Assembly: GCA_964597305.1 (NCBI GenBank)
Contig: CAZQWU010000011.1
Location: 1-36,280, forward strand
Length of the DNA: 36,280 bases
Direction: 5' to 3'
Origin: UBA7398 sp964597305
Lineage (GTDB): Bacteria > Actinomycetota > Actinomycetes > Nanopelagicales > Nanopelagicaceae
Below the pieces are notes generated by a model that had not been told where the DNA came from, ran no database searches, and saw nothing but the letters and a program-made list of their open reading frames with translations. Shown piece by piece: positions 1-7,911 of the stretch. The stretch's first letter is position 1, and each line of letters opens with the position of its first letter. The position numbers and the translations under genes were made by a program.

Positions 1-107
1 TTGGCATTGACTTATGGCACGCTGTTGAGTTCTCAAGGTACGGGCGCGCATTGATAGGGGGTTTCCACCCCGTCTCAAGGCAACCTGCAACCACCCCGAA
101 GGGCAGA
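1..107 (-). promoter_or_regulatory. rRNA operon leader (5' part; 16S off the left edge)
   Basis: Read on the minus strand, positions 40-21 give TACCTTGAGAACTCAACAGC followed by GTGCCATAAGTCAATGCC. The core GAGAACTCAACAG with GTGCCA is familiar from leaders upstream of actinobacterial 16S genes. The short inverted repeat TTGAG/CTCAA lies at 25-36. The leader follows the promoter at 114-143 and runs out of the window, so the 16S gene should start a short distance beyond position 1. The identification comes from remembered motif similarity, not from an rRNA sequence in view. Confidence 0.6.
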
Positions 108-113
108 AGGAGA

Positions 114-143
114 AACTTAGGCCACCCCTACCCTCAAGGTCAA
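114..143 (-). promoter_or_regulatory. rRNA operon promoter
   Basis: On the minus strand a -35 TTGACC (138-143) and a -10 TAAGTT (114-119) are separated by 18 nt, with a GC-rich stretch just before the -10. The expected start is near position 107, ahead of the rRNA leader motif. It lies about 40 bp past the terminator that follows tyrS, so rRNA transcription would be independent of the arg-tyrS operon. Actinobacterial rRNA promoters are typically dependent on RbpA and CarD; RbpA is encoded in this window. Confidence 0.55.
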
Positions 144-181
144 ATCCGGTCATTGACAGCTCGAATGGCGATCAAATATCG

Positions 182-211
182 AAAAAACCTTGATTTATAA
201 GGGTTTTTTTA
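182..211 (-). terminator. Intrinsic terminator after tyrS
   Basis: The sequence is an A-run, CCTT, a 7-nt loop, AAGG(G) and a T-run, so it forms an A/T-flanked hairpin usable in both directions. On the minus strand the stem CCTT/AAGG is followed by six T. It is about 150 bp downstream of the tyrS stop codon and just before the rRNA promoter, which fits an end for the argC-tyrS transcript. The rest of 212-365 shows no gene. Confidence 0.6.
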
Positions 212-365
212 AGTTTCTAGGGAAGTTCATCTCCGCCAACCGGCCTTGTTGCGTCCGTCTCGTAGCGAAGAAAGGCAACAATATCGCTACTTTTCGGCTG
301 GGGCAAATTCGATTTGAGCAAATTCCATTGCGGGCAAGTCGATTACGGCAAACCAGATTGGAACG

Positions 366-1643
366 TTAATTCTTCACTTCAACCGCTGCTAGATCGCGTT
401 TTCCTTTACGAAGAACGAGAAATTTTCCACCAATGAGATCGTTCGAACTTGGTGCAAAATCTTCGGAGTTCACCTTGTGATTATTTAAATAAGCTCCACC
501 TTCTTTAATAATTCGACGGGCTGCACTCTTAGAATCCACAACTCCCGTTGCAACGATGAGATCTACCCAACTGGGGATCGAATTTTTGTCTTTGATCTCT
601 GTTCGCGGAAGTTCAGCAAGCGCGCCAGCTAATGTTTTTAAATCGATACTCGTGATATCACCTTGGCCAAAAAGAGCCCGAGCCGCGGCTTCAACGCTTT
701 CGCACACTTCGACGCCATGAATTAAAGTCGTTACTTCTCGAGCAAGCGCTCGATGCGCTTCGCGTGCACCAGGATTTGATGCATGTGAATCAAGGAGGGC
801 AGAAATTTCTTCGTGTGATTTGAACGAGAATGTTTTTAACAATTTTTCTACATCACGATCATCAGTATTAAGAAAAAATTGAAAGAATGCATAGGGAGAT
901 GTCATCGAAGGATCAAGCCAAACTGTTCCCGTCGATGTTTTACCAAATTTCGTTCCATCGGCTTTTGTTAGAAGTGGGACCGACAGGGCAAATCCATTTT
1001 TCCCCGTTACTTTACGAATGAGGTCAAGACCGGCTGTGATATTTCCCCATTGATCACTACCGCCAAGTTGCAAGGTGCAGTCATGTCGACGGAAAAGTTC
1101 TAGAAAATCAAGCGCCTGTAAAACTTGATAAGAAAATTCTGTGTACGAAATGCCACCTGCCTCAAGACGAGATGAGACCGAATCCTTTGCTAGCATCTGA
1201 TTCACGCTGAAATGTTTGCCGATATCACGCAGAAAATTTATTGCAGAAATAGGCGCAGTCCAATCAAGATTATTGACCATCAGCGCAGCATTTGTACCAT
1301 TCGAAAAGTCGAGAAAACCTTCTAGTTGGCTACGAATTCGCCCAACCCATTGTTCAACGATCTCTGTTTCATTGAGCGTGCGTTCAGAATTTCGCCCGCT
1401 GGGGTCGCCTACTAAACCTGTTGCACCACCTACCAATGCAATCGGTCGATGACCAGCACGTTGAAATCGACGTAACATCGTCATTTGAACGAGATTTCCT
1501 AAATGCAAACTCGGAGCTGTCGGATCAAATCCAATGTAGAGCGTTCGCGAACCTTCCGATAAATGTTTGATCAATTCCTCGAGATCGGTGGACTGGGCGA
1601 TAGCGCCTCGCCACTTCAAATCATCGATCAACGCTGTGGTCAT
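366..1643 (-). CDS. tyrS: Tyrosyl-tRNA synthetase
   Basis: Class I synthetase that charges tRNA-Tyr with tyrosine in the cytoplasm; 425 residues, normal for the bacterial family. The HIGH-like motif is HLGN at residues 47-50 and the KMSKS-like loop is KFGKT at 232-236. The tyrosine-site stretch with QVLQALDF and GGSDQWGN (about 173-201) is intact, and the last 70 or so residues look like an S4 RNA-binding domain. Its ATG overlaps the argH stop by 4 nt (ATGA), so it appears translationally coupled to argH and is the last gene of the arg operon. It is followed by a terminator and then the rRNA promoter. Confidence 0.97.
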   Translation of the reverse strand: MTTALIDDLKWRGAIAQSTDLEELIKHLSEGSRTLYIGFDPTAPSLHLGNLVQMTMLRRFQRAGHRPIALVGGATGLVGDPSGRNSERTLNETEIVEQWVGRIRSQLEGFLDFSNGTNAALMVNNLDWTAPISAINFLRDIGKHFSVNQMLAKDSVSSRLEAGGISYTEFSYQVLQALDFLELFRRHDCTLQLGGSDQWGNITAGLDLIRKVTGKNGFALSVPLLTKADGTKFGKTSTGTVWLDPSMTSPYAFFQFFLNTDDRDVEKLLKTFSFKSHEEISALLDSHASNPGAREAHRALAREVTTLIHGVEVCESVEAAARALFGQGDITSIDLKTLAGALAELPRTEIKDKNSIPSWVDLIVATGVVDSKSAARRIIKEGGAYLNNHKVNSEDFAPSSNDLIGGKFLVLRKGKRDLAAVEVKN

Positions 1644-3067
1644 AGTGACATCATTCCGGAAAACTTCGCTCGCTCGTTACTAATCCACGTTTCGTGCGCA
1701 TTTGTGGTGCGATTCAAAAGCAAAATTTGCTCTTTTACGCTCGTCGGAGATGTGCCGTTGCTCGTTCTTCGACTTGCAACCGCTCCTTCAACAGAGAGAA
1801 CCTCATACACTCCTGGATCTAATAGATCGTGCGCACTTCGAAGTTCTGATTCTGTCAGTTCGTGAAGTTCTTTATTCTGCTTCTCGCATATCTTGACGCA
1901 TGTTCCTGCCGCTTCATGTGCTTGTGGGAATGCAACCCCTTTACGTACTAAATAATCTGCGATCTCGGTAGCGAGTGAGAAACCTAATGGTGCACTTAAT
2001 TTCATCTTAGTTCGATCAAACGTTGTTGTGCTCACCATGCCAGCTACTGGCGAGAGCAATAACAACATATTTTCAACGCTATCAAAAAGCATCTCTTTGT
2101 CTTCTTGAAGATCACGGTTATATGCAAAGGGTAAACCTTTTAAGACTGTTAATAACCCCGTTAAATTTCCAATAAAACGCCCTGCTTTGCCACGCGCAAG
2201 TTCGGCAACATCTGGATTTTTCTTTTGAGGCATGATTGAAGAGCCGGTGGAATAAGAATCGTCTAACGTTGCCCATCCGAATTCGCTTGTTGACCAGATA
2301 CTCCACTCCTCGCCAATACGCGAAAGATGAACCCCTATCATCGAAATAACAAATAAAGCTTCAGCGACATAATCGCGATCACTTACGCCATCAATGCTGT
2401 TTTCAACAATTGTGGTGAAACCCAATTGTTGCGCGGTAATTTCCGGTGCCAAGGGCAGAGAAGAACCACCTAATGCGCCAGACCCAAGTGGCGATATTGA
2501 TGCTCGCTTAAGCCAATCGTAAATTCGGGTTAAATCTCGATGAAAGGCTGCGCAATGTTTTGCGAGCTCGTGACCAAAAATGATGGGTTGGGCATGTTGC
2601 AAATGGGTAAAGCCTGGCGCGATGGCATCGGAATATCGTTCTGCCTGAGTGAGCAGCGCTTTTTGCAATGCGATCAGATTGTGGGCAATTTCAATCATAT
2701 GGTCGATTAAATACAGTTTTAAATCCGTCGTTACTTGATCATTGCGAGAACGTCCGGCACGAATAGCGCCACCAATCACACCAACACGATCCGTAAGTCC
2801 GCGCTCGAGAGCTGAGTGAACATCTTCATCGTGCATATCGGGAGAAAACTTTCCATCCTCTACATCGTTAAAAAGTCTTTTCAATCCATTACGAATTGCG
2901 ACAGCTTGTTCCTTATTGATGATCGCTGATTGCTCTAGGACATACAGGTGAGCAAGTGAGCTCACGATGTCGTAAGGCGCTAAACGCCAATCGAAATGCA
3001 CGCTTCGAGAAAGTGCGAAAACCGATTCTGCTGGACCATGTGAGAATCGTCCACCCCAGAGCGCCAC
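1640..3067 (-). CDS. argH: Argininosuccinate lyase
   Basis: Last step of arginine synthesis: splits argininosuccinate into arginine and fumarate. 475 residues, full length. The fumarase/aspartase superfamily signature GSSIMPQKKNPD is at residues 275-286; SRNDQV (107-112) and THLQHAQP (154-161, catalytic His region) are intact. Start is GTG, sharing its first G with the argR stop TAG; the 3' end overlaps tyrS by 4 nt. The partner argG (argininosuccinate synthase), which usually lies directly upstream, is absent here and must be elsewhere if the pathway is complete. Confidence 0.97.
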   Translation of the reverse strand: MALWGGRFSHGPAESVFALSRSVHFDWRLAPYDIVSSLAHLYVLEQSAIINKEQAVAIRNGLKRLFNDVEDGKFSPDMHDEDVHSALERGLTDRVGVIGGAIRAGRSRNDQVTTDLKLYLIDHMIEIAHNLIALQKALLTQAERYSDAIAPGFTHLQHAQPIIFGHELAKHCAAFHRDLTRIYDWLKRASISPLGSGALGGSSLPLAPEITAQQLGFTTIVENSIDGVSDRDYVAEALFVISMIGVHLSRIGEEWSIWSTSEFGWATLDDSYSTGSSIMPQKKNPDVAELARGKAGRFIGNLTGLLTVLKGLPFAYNRDLQEDKEMLFDSVENMLLLLSPVAGMVSTTTFDRTKMKLSAPLGFSLATEIADYLVRKGVAFPQAHEAAGTCVKICEKQNKELHELTESELRSAHDLLDPGVYEVLSVEGAVASRRTSNGTSPTSVKEQILLLNRTTNAHETWISNERAKFSGMMSL

Positions 3068-3585
3068 TATCGTCTCCCTTGCTTTTTGCGGAGGATTTTT
3101 CCGCTTGCAAATTCTTTCAGACGAGTTGCTAATTGGCTGCCACCTTGTGCCTGTTTTGCGACGACTAATACGGTGTCATCTCCTGCGATAGTACCGATAG
3201 CGTAAGAAAACTCACCTGTTTGCACTGCTCGATCTATAGCGCTCGCCAATAAATGAGCACCGCCTGGTGGAGTTCGCACAACAGCTAAGTTCCCACTCGA
3301 GGTAATTGAAAGGATGAGTTCGTCTGAGATTCGTGAGATTGGCGCACGCCCTGCGGGTTCATCACTCAATAATGTGTACGTTAATTCGCCAGAGGCGTTT
3401 TTTCGTCGGATCGCTCCCATTTCTTCCAAGTCGCGACTCGCTGTAGCTTGCGTAACATCTACACCTTTTGCATGGAGCAAGTCCACTAAATCACTTTGTG
3501 AATGAACTTTTCCTTCTGTGATCAATGAAGCAACGAGAGCGCGTCGAGCTGATGCAGATAATGGAGTTTTTAGACGTTTAACCAT
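3067..3585 (-). CDS. argR: Arginine repressor ArgR
   Basis: Arginine-dependent hexameric DNA-binding repressor, 172 residues. The N-terminal winged helix (about 10-65) contains the recognition segment TQATASRDLEEMG (45-57). The C-terminal oligomerisation and arginine-binding domain shows PPGGAHLLASAID (106-118) and GTIAGDDT (131-138). Its ATG lies inside the last codons of argD (8-nt overlap) and its stop touches the argH start. Because two ARG boxes precede argC, the gene is probably autoregulated with the whole operon. The argF gene commonly found between argD and argR is not present. Confidence 0.96.
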   Translation of the reverse strand: MVKRLKTPLSASARRALVASLITEGKVHSQSDLVDLLHAKGVDVTQATASRDLEEMGAIRRKNASGELTYTLLSDEPAGRAPISRISDELILSITSSGNLAVVRTPPGGAHLLASAIDRAVQTGEFSYAIGTIAGDDTVLVVAKQAQGGSQLATRLKEFASGKILRKKQGRR

Positions 3586-4902
3586 GTGAGACTACTTTCC
3601 GCAACGCTGAAACAAAGGTGGTTATGTGATCGTGTGTAACAACATATGCAGGAGCAATTCTTATTGTTGATTCATTAGCTGCATTAACGAGAAAACCCTC
3701 ATGTAACAGCGATTGTGCAATCTCTTTCGCACGTGGTTGCGTCAAACTAATGCCCAACAAAAGTCCACGTCCGCGTACTTCCGATACACCATTGATAGTG
3801 GATAGCTCCTGCTTTAACAGATTTCCATGTTCTACATTTGTAGCCAAATAATTTTTTTCAACAATTTCATCGATAACCGCATTTCCCGNNNNNNNNNNNN
3901 NNNNNNNNNNNNNNNNNNNNNNNNNNNNNNNNNNNNNNNNNNNNNNNNNNNNNNNNNNNNNNNNNNNNNNNNNNNNNNNNNNNNNNNNACATTTGTAGCC
4001 AAATAATTTTTTTCAACAATTTCATCGATAACCGCATTTCCCGCAGCGGTGGAAATGGGGTTACCACCGAAGGTAGAACCGTGGCTTCCTGGAGTTAAAA
4101 GTGAAGCTGCTGTTCCCAAAGCAATCATGGCGCCGAGTGGAAGTCCGCCACCTAATCCTTTTGCCAAAGTAATAACATCGGGACGAATTCCAGAGTGCTC
4201 GTACCCAAACCATTCGCCCGTACGCCCCATTCCAGTCTGCACCGCATCGATCGCAAGTAATGCGCCTGCATCGTCACAGATATTTCGTGCATCCTGAAGA
4301 TAATTTTCTGGCGGGACTACAACACCTGCTTCTCCCATGATGGGTTCGAGGATGACCATTGCTGTTTTTCTATTGACAACTTTTTTGAGCGCTTTGCTAT
4401 CGCCGTAAGGTACGTGTCGAACACCTTTCAGCAATGGTTTAAATGGATTGCGCTTGGCCGGTTGACCGGTGAGTGAGAGCGCGCCCATCGTTCTGCCATG
4501 AAATGATCCTTCTGCTGCAACGAGTCGAGTGCGGCCAGTCGCACGTGATAACTTGATCGCTGCTTCGTTCGCCTCTGCACCTGAGTTGCAGAAAAAGATT
4601 CGTGCGCTCAAATCTCCCGTCATTTTTTGTAACTTCGCAGCGAGTGTTAACACGTGAGGATGGCTATAGAAATTACTGACGTGGCTTAACGTGTTTACTT
4701 GCTCAGTAACAGCTTTAATAATTCGCGGATGTGAATGTCCTAATAGATTTGTGGCAATTCCTCCGAGAAAATCTAGGTAGCGCTTTCCTTCAACATCAAC
4801 AACTTCTACGCCATGTCCATTCGCCAAGGTAATCTCTGGCGTTCCATACGTAGCCTGAATGGTAGAACTCCATTCGGCTTGCATCGCTGCATTGGTTGTC
4901 AT
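3578..4902 (-). CDS. argD: Acetylornithine aminotransferase (intact gene split by scaffold artefact)
   Basis: PLP-dependent conversion of N-acetylglutamate semialdehyde to N-acetylornithine. Visible motifs: NSGAEANEAA (106-115) and the Schiff-base lysine K248 in TLAKGLGGGLPLG. As scaffolded, the frame breaks at the 100-N run 3889-3988. The 55 bp on each side of that run are identical (3834-3888 and 3989-4043), so joining position 3989 to 3833 removes 155 bp and gives 390 codons in one frame, a 389-residue protein of normal length ending KVVSHG. It is therefore not a pseudogene. ATG overlaps the argB stop by 4 nt; the stop overlaps the argR start by 8 nt. Confidence 0.93.
3834..4043. repeat. 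Unmerged contig overlap (55 bp + 100 N + 55 bp)
   Basis: Positions 3834-3888 and 3989-4043 are identical over exactly 55 bp, separated by exactly 100 N. An exact overlap of fixed odd length around a default-size gap is what a k-mer assembler leaves when two contigs sharing a terminal k-mer are scaffolded without merging. Collapsing it restores argD. It is not a biological direct repeat. Confidence 0.93.
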
Positions 4903-5690
4903 GCTTTTACCAACGTTCCGCCACGTTCGGCTAGCGCCTCTGAAAAATTCTTAGGATTTGTTCCATCAATAATTCGCGCTGATTTGGCGCCAGCATTGAC
5001 CGCATTGAGACACGCAGTTACTTTTGGTGCCATCCCCGATTCAAATGTATGGGCAATCTTTGTTAGTTCAGCGCTCGTAATTTCATTAATCAACGATGAC
5101 CGATCTGGCCAACGAGAGTAAATACCAGGTACATCAGTCATGAAGAGCGCTTGATCAGCCTGAAGCGCACCAGCAATCGCCCCAGCGGCAATATCAGCAT
5201 TGACATTCATGCCAATACCATCAGATGTTGTCGACACTGGCGAAACAATCGGGAGAAATCCAGCGTTAATCAACGTCGTAAGAACTCGCGGATCCACTCC
5301 AACAACGTCACCTACCTGACCAATTGACTGCTCTACCCCGTCGATAACAATTCTTTTTTCTCGTACTTGAAGGAGGTCACCATCACTTCCGGTAATGCCA
5401 ACGGCATTGATTCCAGCACCACGGAAAATGCGGACCAGTTGTCGTAAGACTTGACCTGTAAGAACGTGTTCGACAACTGCGAATATTTCCGGAGTTGTGA
5501 CTCGATAACCTCCTACAAATTTCTTGGGAAGTCCCGCTGCAGTTAATGCCAAATCTATCTGTGGCCCACCACCATGAACGATCACGAATTTTTCGCCCGT
5601 GACAATTCGCTCTTGTAATGCGGAAATCCATGGCGCAACCTCATGTGGATTGTCACTCATGGCGTGCCCGCCGTATTTGATGACGATCAT
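4899..5690 (-). CDS. argB: Acetylglutamate kinase
   Basis: Phosphorylates N-acetylglutamate, the usual feedback-controlled step of arginine synthesis. 263 residues, amino-acid kinase fold: KYGGHAM at 5-11, HGGGPQ at 39-44, and MNVNADIAAGAIA in the ATP-site half. The protein begins almost directly at the first beta strand, lacking the roughly 25-30 residue N-terminal helix of many longer, arginine-inhibited homologues. The ATGA overlap with argJ supports this start. Whether arginine feedback is retained cannot be judged from this. The end overlaps argD by 4 nt. Confidence 0.95.
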   Translation of the reverse strand: MIVIKYGGHAMSDNPHEVAPWISALQERIVTGEKFVIVHGGGPQIDLALTAAGLPKKFVGGYRVTTPEIFAVVEHVLTGQVLRQLVRIFRGAGINAVGITGSDGDLLQVREKRIVIDGVEQSIGQVGDVVGVDPRVLTTLINAGFLPIVSPVSTTSDGIGMNVNADIAAGAIAGALQADQALFMTDVPGIYSRWPDRSSLINEITSAELTKIAHTFESGMAPKVTACLNAVNAGAKSARIIDGTNPKNFSEALAERGGTLVKA

Positions 5691-6829
5691 GTCGCGTATG
5701 CCGAGTTCTCATGGACATAGGCAGCCGTCAAATCATTGGTCCAAATCGTTGCTTCATGTGAACCCGCATGGAGGTCTATAACTATCTCGATGAGTTCGTT
5801 GCTCATGTTAACGAATTCTCGATCATCGCCAGGTGCACTGGCTCGACATACCCAGATGCCATTTAATGCCACATCAATATTCTGAGGATCAAAAACTGCT
5901 GATGTTGTTCCAAGAGCGGCCAAAATTCTGCCCCAGTTGGGATCTTCACCGTGAAGTGCACATTTCAACAGATTATTCCGTGCACACGCACGTCCGATAG
6001 CAACGGCGTCCGCTTCCGACTTTGCATTAATGGTTTTAATGGAGATGATTTTGGAATGCCCTTCAGCATCAGCAATCAACTGATGCGCTAAATCGCTACA
6101 GATTGTCATGAGGCCATGTCGCAATTCATCATCGGAGAGTGTGATACCAGAAGCTCCTGAAGCCATAAAGAGAACAGTGTCATTTGTCGAGGTGCATCCA
6201 TCAGAATCAATGCGATTAAAAGTTAACTCTGTGACCTCATTGAATATTCGACGCGCACTTTCTGGTGTAACGCAGGCATCCGTCATCACCACCGAGAGCA
6301 TGGTTGCAAGCGACGGCGCGAGCATTCCGGCCCCTTTCGCAATGCCCGCAAATGACGCATGATGAGTGACTGTAGAAACTTTTGGTTTCGAATCTGTTGT
6401 CATAATCGCGGTGGCAACATCTCGCAATGACTCTTCAGTTAAATTCGTAACTGCTGTCTCGATGCCACTTAACATTTGTGGCATAGGCAATCGGACACCA
6501 ATTAAACCTGTAGAACAAACCACCACATCACCAGCGTTGAGATGTAATTTTTCCGCAACCAATTCGGCGCTGCGATGAGTATCGGCAAACCCTTCCGGGC
6601 CCGTGCACGCATTAGCACCACCGCTATTGAGAAGTACTGCGCTTACTTCATAGTCTTTTGTAACTTCTCTGCTCCACATTACAGGTGCTGCTACCACTTG
6701 ATTGCTGGTGAATACAGCTGTGCCAAATTTCTGAGAACCACGATTGACGATCAATGCAAGATCCTGTGCTCCGGAACTTTTAATTCCAGCAGCAATACCC
6801 GCGCCAACAAACCCGGCAGGAAGTTTCAT
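5687..6829 (-). CDS. argJ: Glutamate N-acetyltransferase / amino-acid acetyltransferase
   Basis: Moves the acetyl group from N-acetylornithine to glutamate, closing the acetyl cycle; some family members also use acetyl-CoA. 380 residues. The self-cleavage site is ATML at 175-178, with Thr176 the expected new N-terminal nucleophile of the beta chain, preceded by the conserved KGAGMLAP. NSGGANACTG (68-77) forms the oxyanion region and CTSTNDT is conserved downstream. It overlaps argC and argB by 4 nt each. Its presence means no separate argE deacetylase is needed. Confidence 0.96.
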   Translation of the reverse strand: MKLPAGFVGAGIAAGIKSSGAQDLALIVNRGSQKFGTAVFTSNQVVAAPVMWSREVTKDYEVSAVLLNSGGANACTGPEGFADTHRSAELVAEKLHLNAGDVVVCSTGLIGVRLPMPQMLSGIETAVTNLTEESLRDVATAIMTTDSKPKVSTVTHHASFAGIAKGAGMLAPSLATMLSVVMTDACVTPESARRIFNEVTELTFNRIDSDGCTSTNDTVLFMASGASGITLSDDELRHGLMTICSDLAHQLIADAEGHSKIISIKTINAKSEADAVAIGRACARNNLLKCALHGEDPNWGRILAALGTTSAVFDPQNIDVALNGIWVCRASAPGDDREFVNMSNELIEIVIDLHAGSHEATIWTNDLTAAYVHENSAYAT

Positions 6830-7857
6830 GCTCCTACTCCAACAACTGATAACCCTGTCTCCGCCGCGAATCCCGACAAGAGATTAGCGTTGTGAATTGC
6901 TTGGCCTGCTGCCCCTTTACCCAAATTATCAATTGCTGCACTCACAACAAGGCGATGTGTGTGTTCATCAATTGCCACTTGGATATGTTCGCTATTACTT
7001 CCCAAAACCGAAGATGTTTTTGGCAACTCCCCCTTAGCAAGTAAGGTTACAAAAGGCGTATGTGCATAAAACATTTCATAGTGAGTACGAATTGACTCGA
7101 GATTTATAGAATTTTTTAAGCGCGCGGTGATGGTGGCAAGAATTCCACGCGGCATGGGTGCAAGAAGTGGCGTAAAGGAAATTTTCACTTCGCACCCTCC
7201 ATAGCCACTTAACATTTCTTCTATCTCTGGCGTATGTTGATGTATGCCACCGAATTTGTATGACGTCAGTGAGTTCATCACTTCACTTCCAAGCAAGTTA
7301 ATTTTGGCGCTTCGTCCGGCTCCAGTCGTACCAGAAGCAGCGACAACAGTGACATCTGAAGAATCGATAACCGATAGCGCTGGAGCTATTGCTAATGAAA
7401 TGGCAGTTGCGTAACAACCGGGATTTGCAATATGTGACGCGGCGGCAATTTTCTCACTCTGACCTGGTAAATCCGGAAGCCCATAAATCCACGTTCCAGC
7501 GTGGTCTCCGCCGTAGTATTTTTTCCACGAAGCACCGTTATGCAATCGAAAATCTGCTCCTAGATCCACAATTTTTAGATTTGGATTTAATGAACTTACA
7601 AATTTTGATGATTCGCCATGAGGTAAAGCGAGAAACACAAGATCACACGAATTAGCCGCACTTGCTGATGTTTCGGAAAATTTAACACCGTTGTATTGCG
7701 TGAGATGTTGATGTACTGAAGTAATGAATTCCCCTGCGTTAGCTCCGGCTGCGATGTAGTTCACGTCAAAATGAGGATGGTGTCCTAACAGGCGTAAGAG
7801 TTCACCGCCGGCATAGCCACTTGCACCGATAACGCCAACCTTCACCACATTTGACAT
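6826..7857 (-). CDS. argC: N-acetyl-gamma-glutamyl-phosphate reductase
   Basis: NADPH-dependent reduction of N-acetylglutamyl phosphate to the semialdehyde. 343 residues: N-terminal Rossmann motif GASGYAGGELLRLL (11-24) and the active cysteine C148 in SNPGCYAT. First gene of the arg operon. The ATG at 7857 has no convincing Shine-Dalgarno, but a TACACT hexamer ends exactly 6 nt before it, so the message may be leaderless. Two ARG boxes lie directly upstream, the farther one inside the last codons of pheT. Confidence 0.96.
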   Translation of the reverse strand: MSNVVKVGVIGASGYAGGELLRLLGHHPHFDVNYIAAGANAGEFITSVHQHLTQYNGVKFSETSASAANSCDLVFLALPHGESSKFVSSLNPNLKIVDLGADFRLHNGASWKKYYGGDHAGTWIYGLPDLPGQSEKIAAASHIANPGCYATAISLAIAPALSVIDSSDVTVVAASGTTGAGRSAKINLLGSEVMNSLTSYKFGGIHQHTPEIEEMLSGYGGCEVKISFTPLLAPMPRGILATITARLKNSINLESIRTHYEMFYAHTPFVTLLAKGELPKTSSVLGSNSEHIQVAIDEHTHRLVVSAAIDNLGKGAAGQAIHNANLLSGFAAETGLSVVGVGA

Positions 7858-7863
7858 GATCCG

Positions 7864-7911
7864 AGTGTAACTGCAGATGTATTATTATGCAAATATATGT
7901 ATATTTATGCA
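7864..7911 (-). promoter_or_regulatory. argC promoter with two ARG boxes
   Basis: On the minus strand two copies of TGCATWWWWATACA occur: TGCATAAATATACA (7911-7898) and TGCATAATAATACA (7891-7878). Their centres are 20 bp apart, about two helical turns, like paired ArgR operators elsewhere. They match the TGNATWWWWATNCA skeleton of ARG boxes. A -10 TACACT lies at 7864-7869 and a -35-like TTGCAT at 7887-7892 with 17-nt spacing, so the nearer box covers the -35. The farther box contains the pheT stop codon. ArgR from this same operon is the expected ligand. Confidence 0.7.

Noticed and set aside
3578..4902. argD as a frameshifted pseudogene with a 55-bp direct repeat.
   Set aside because: Exact 55-bp identity around exactly 100 N, and perfect frame restoration on collapse, show a scaffold artefact.
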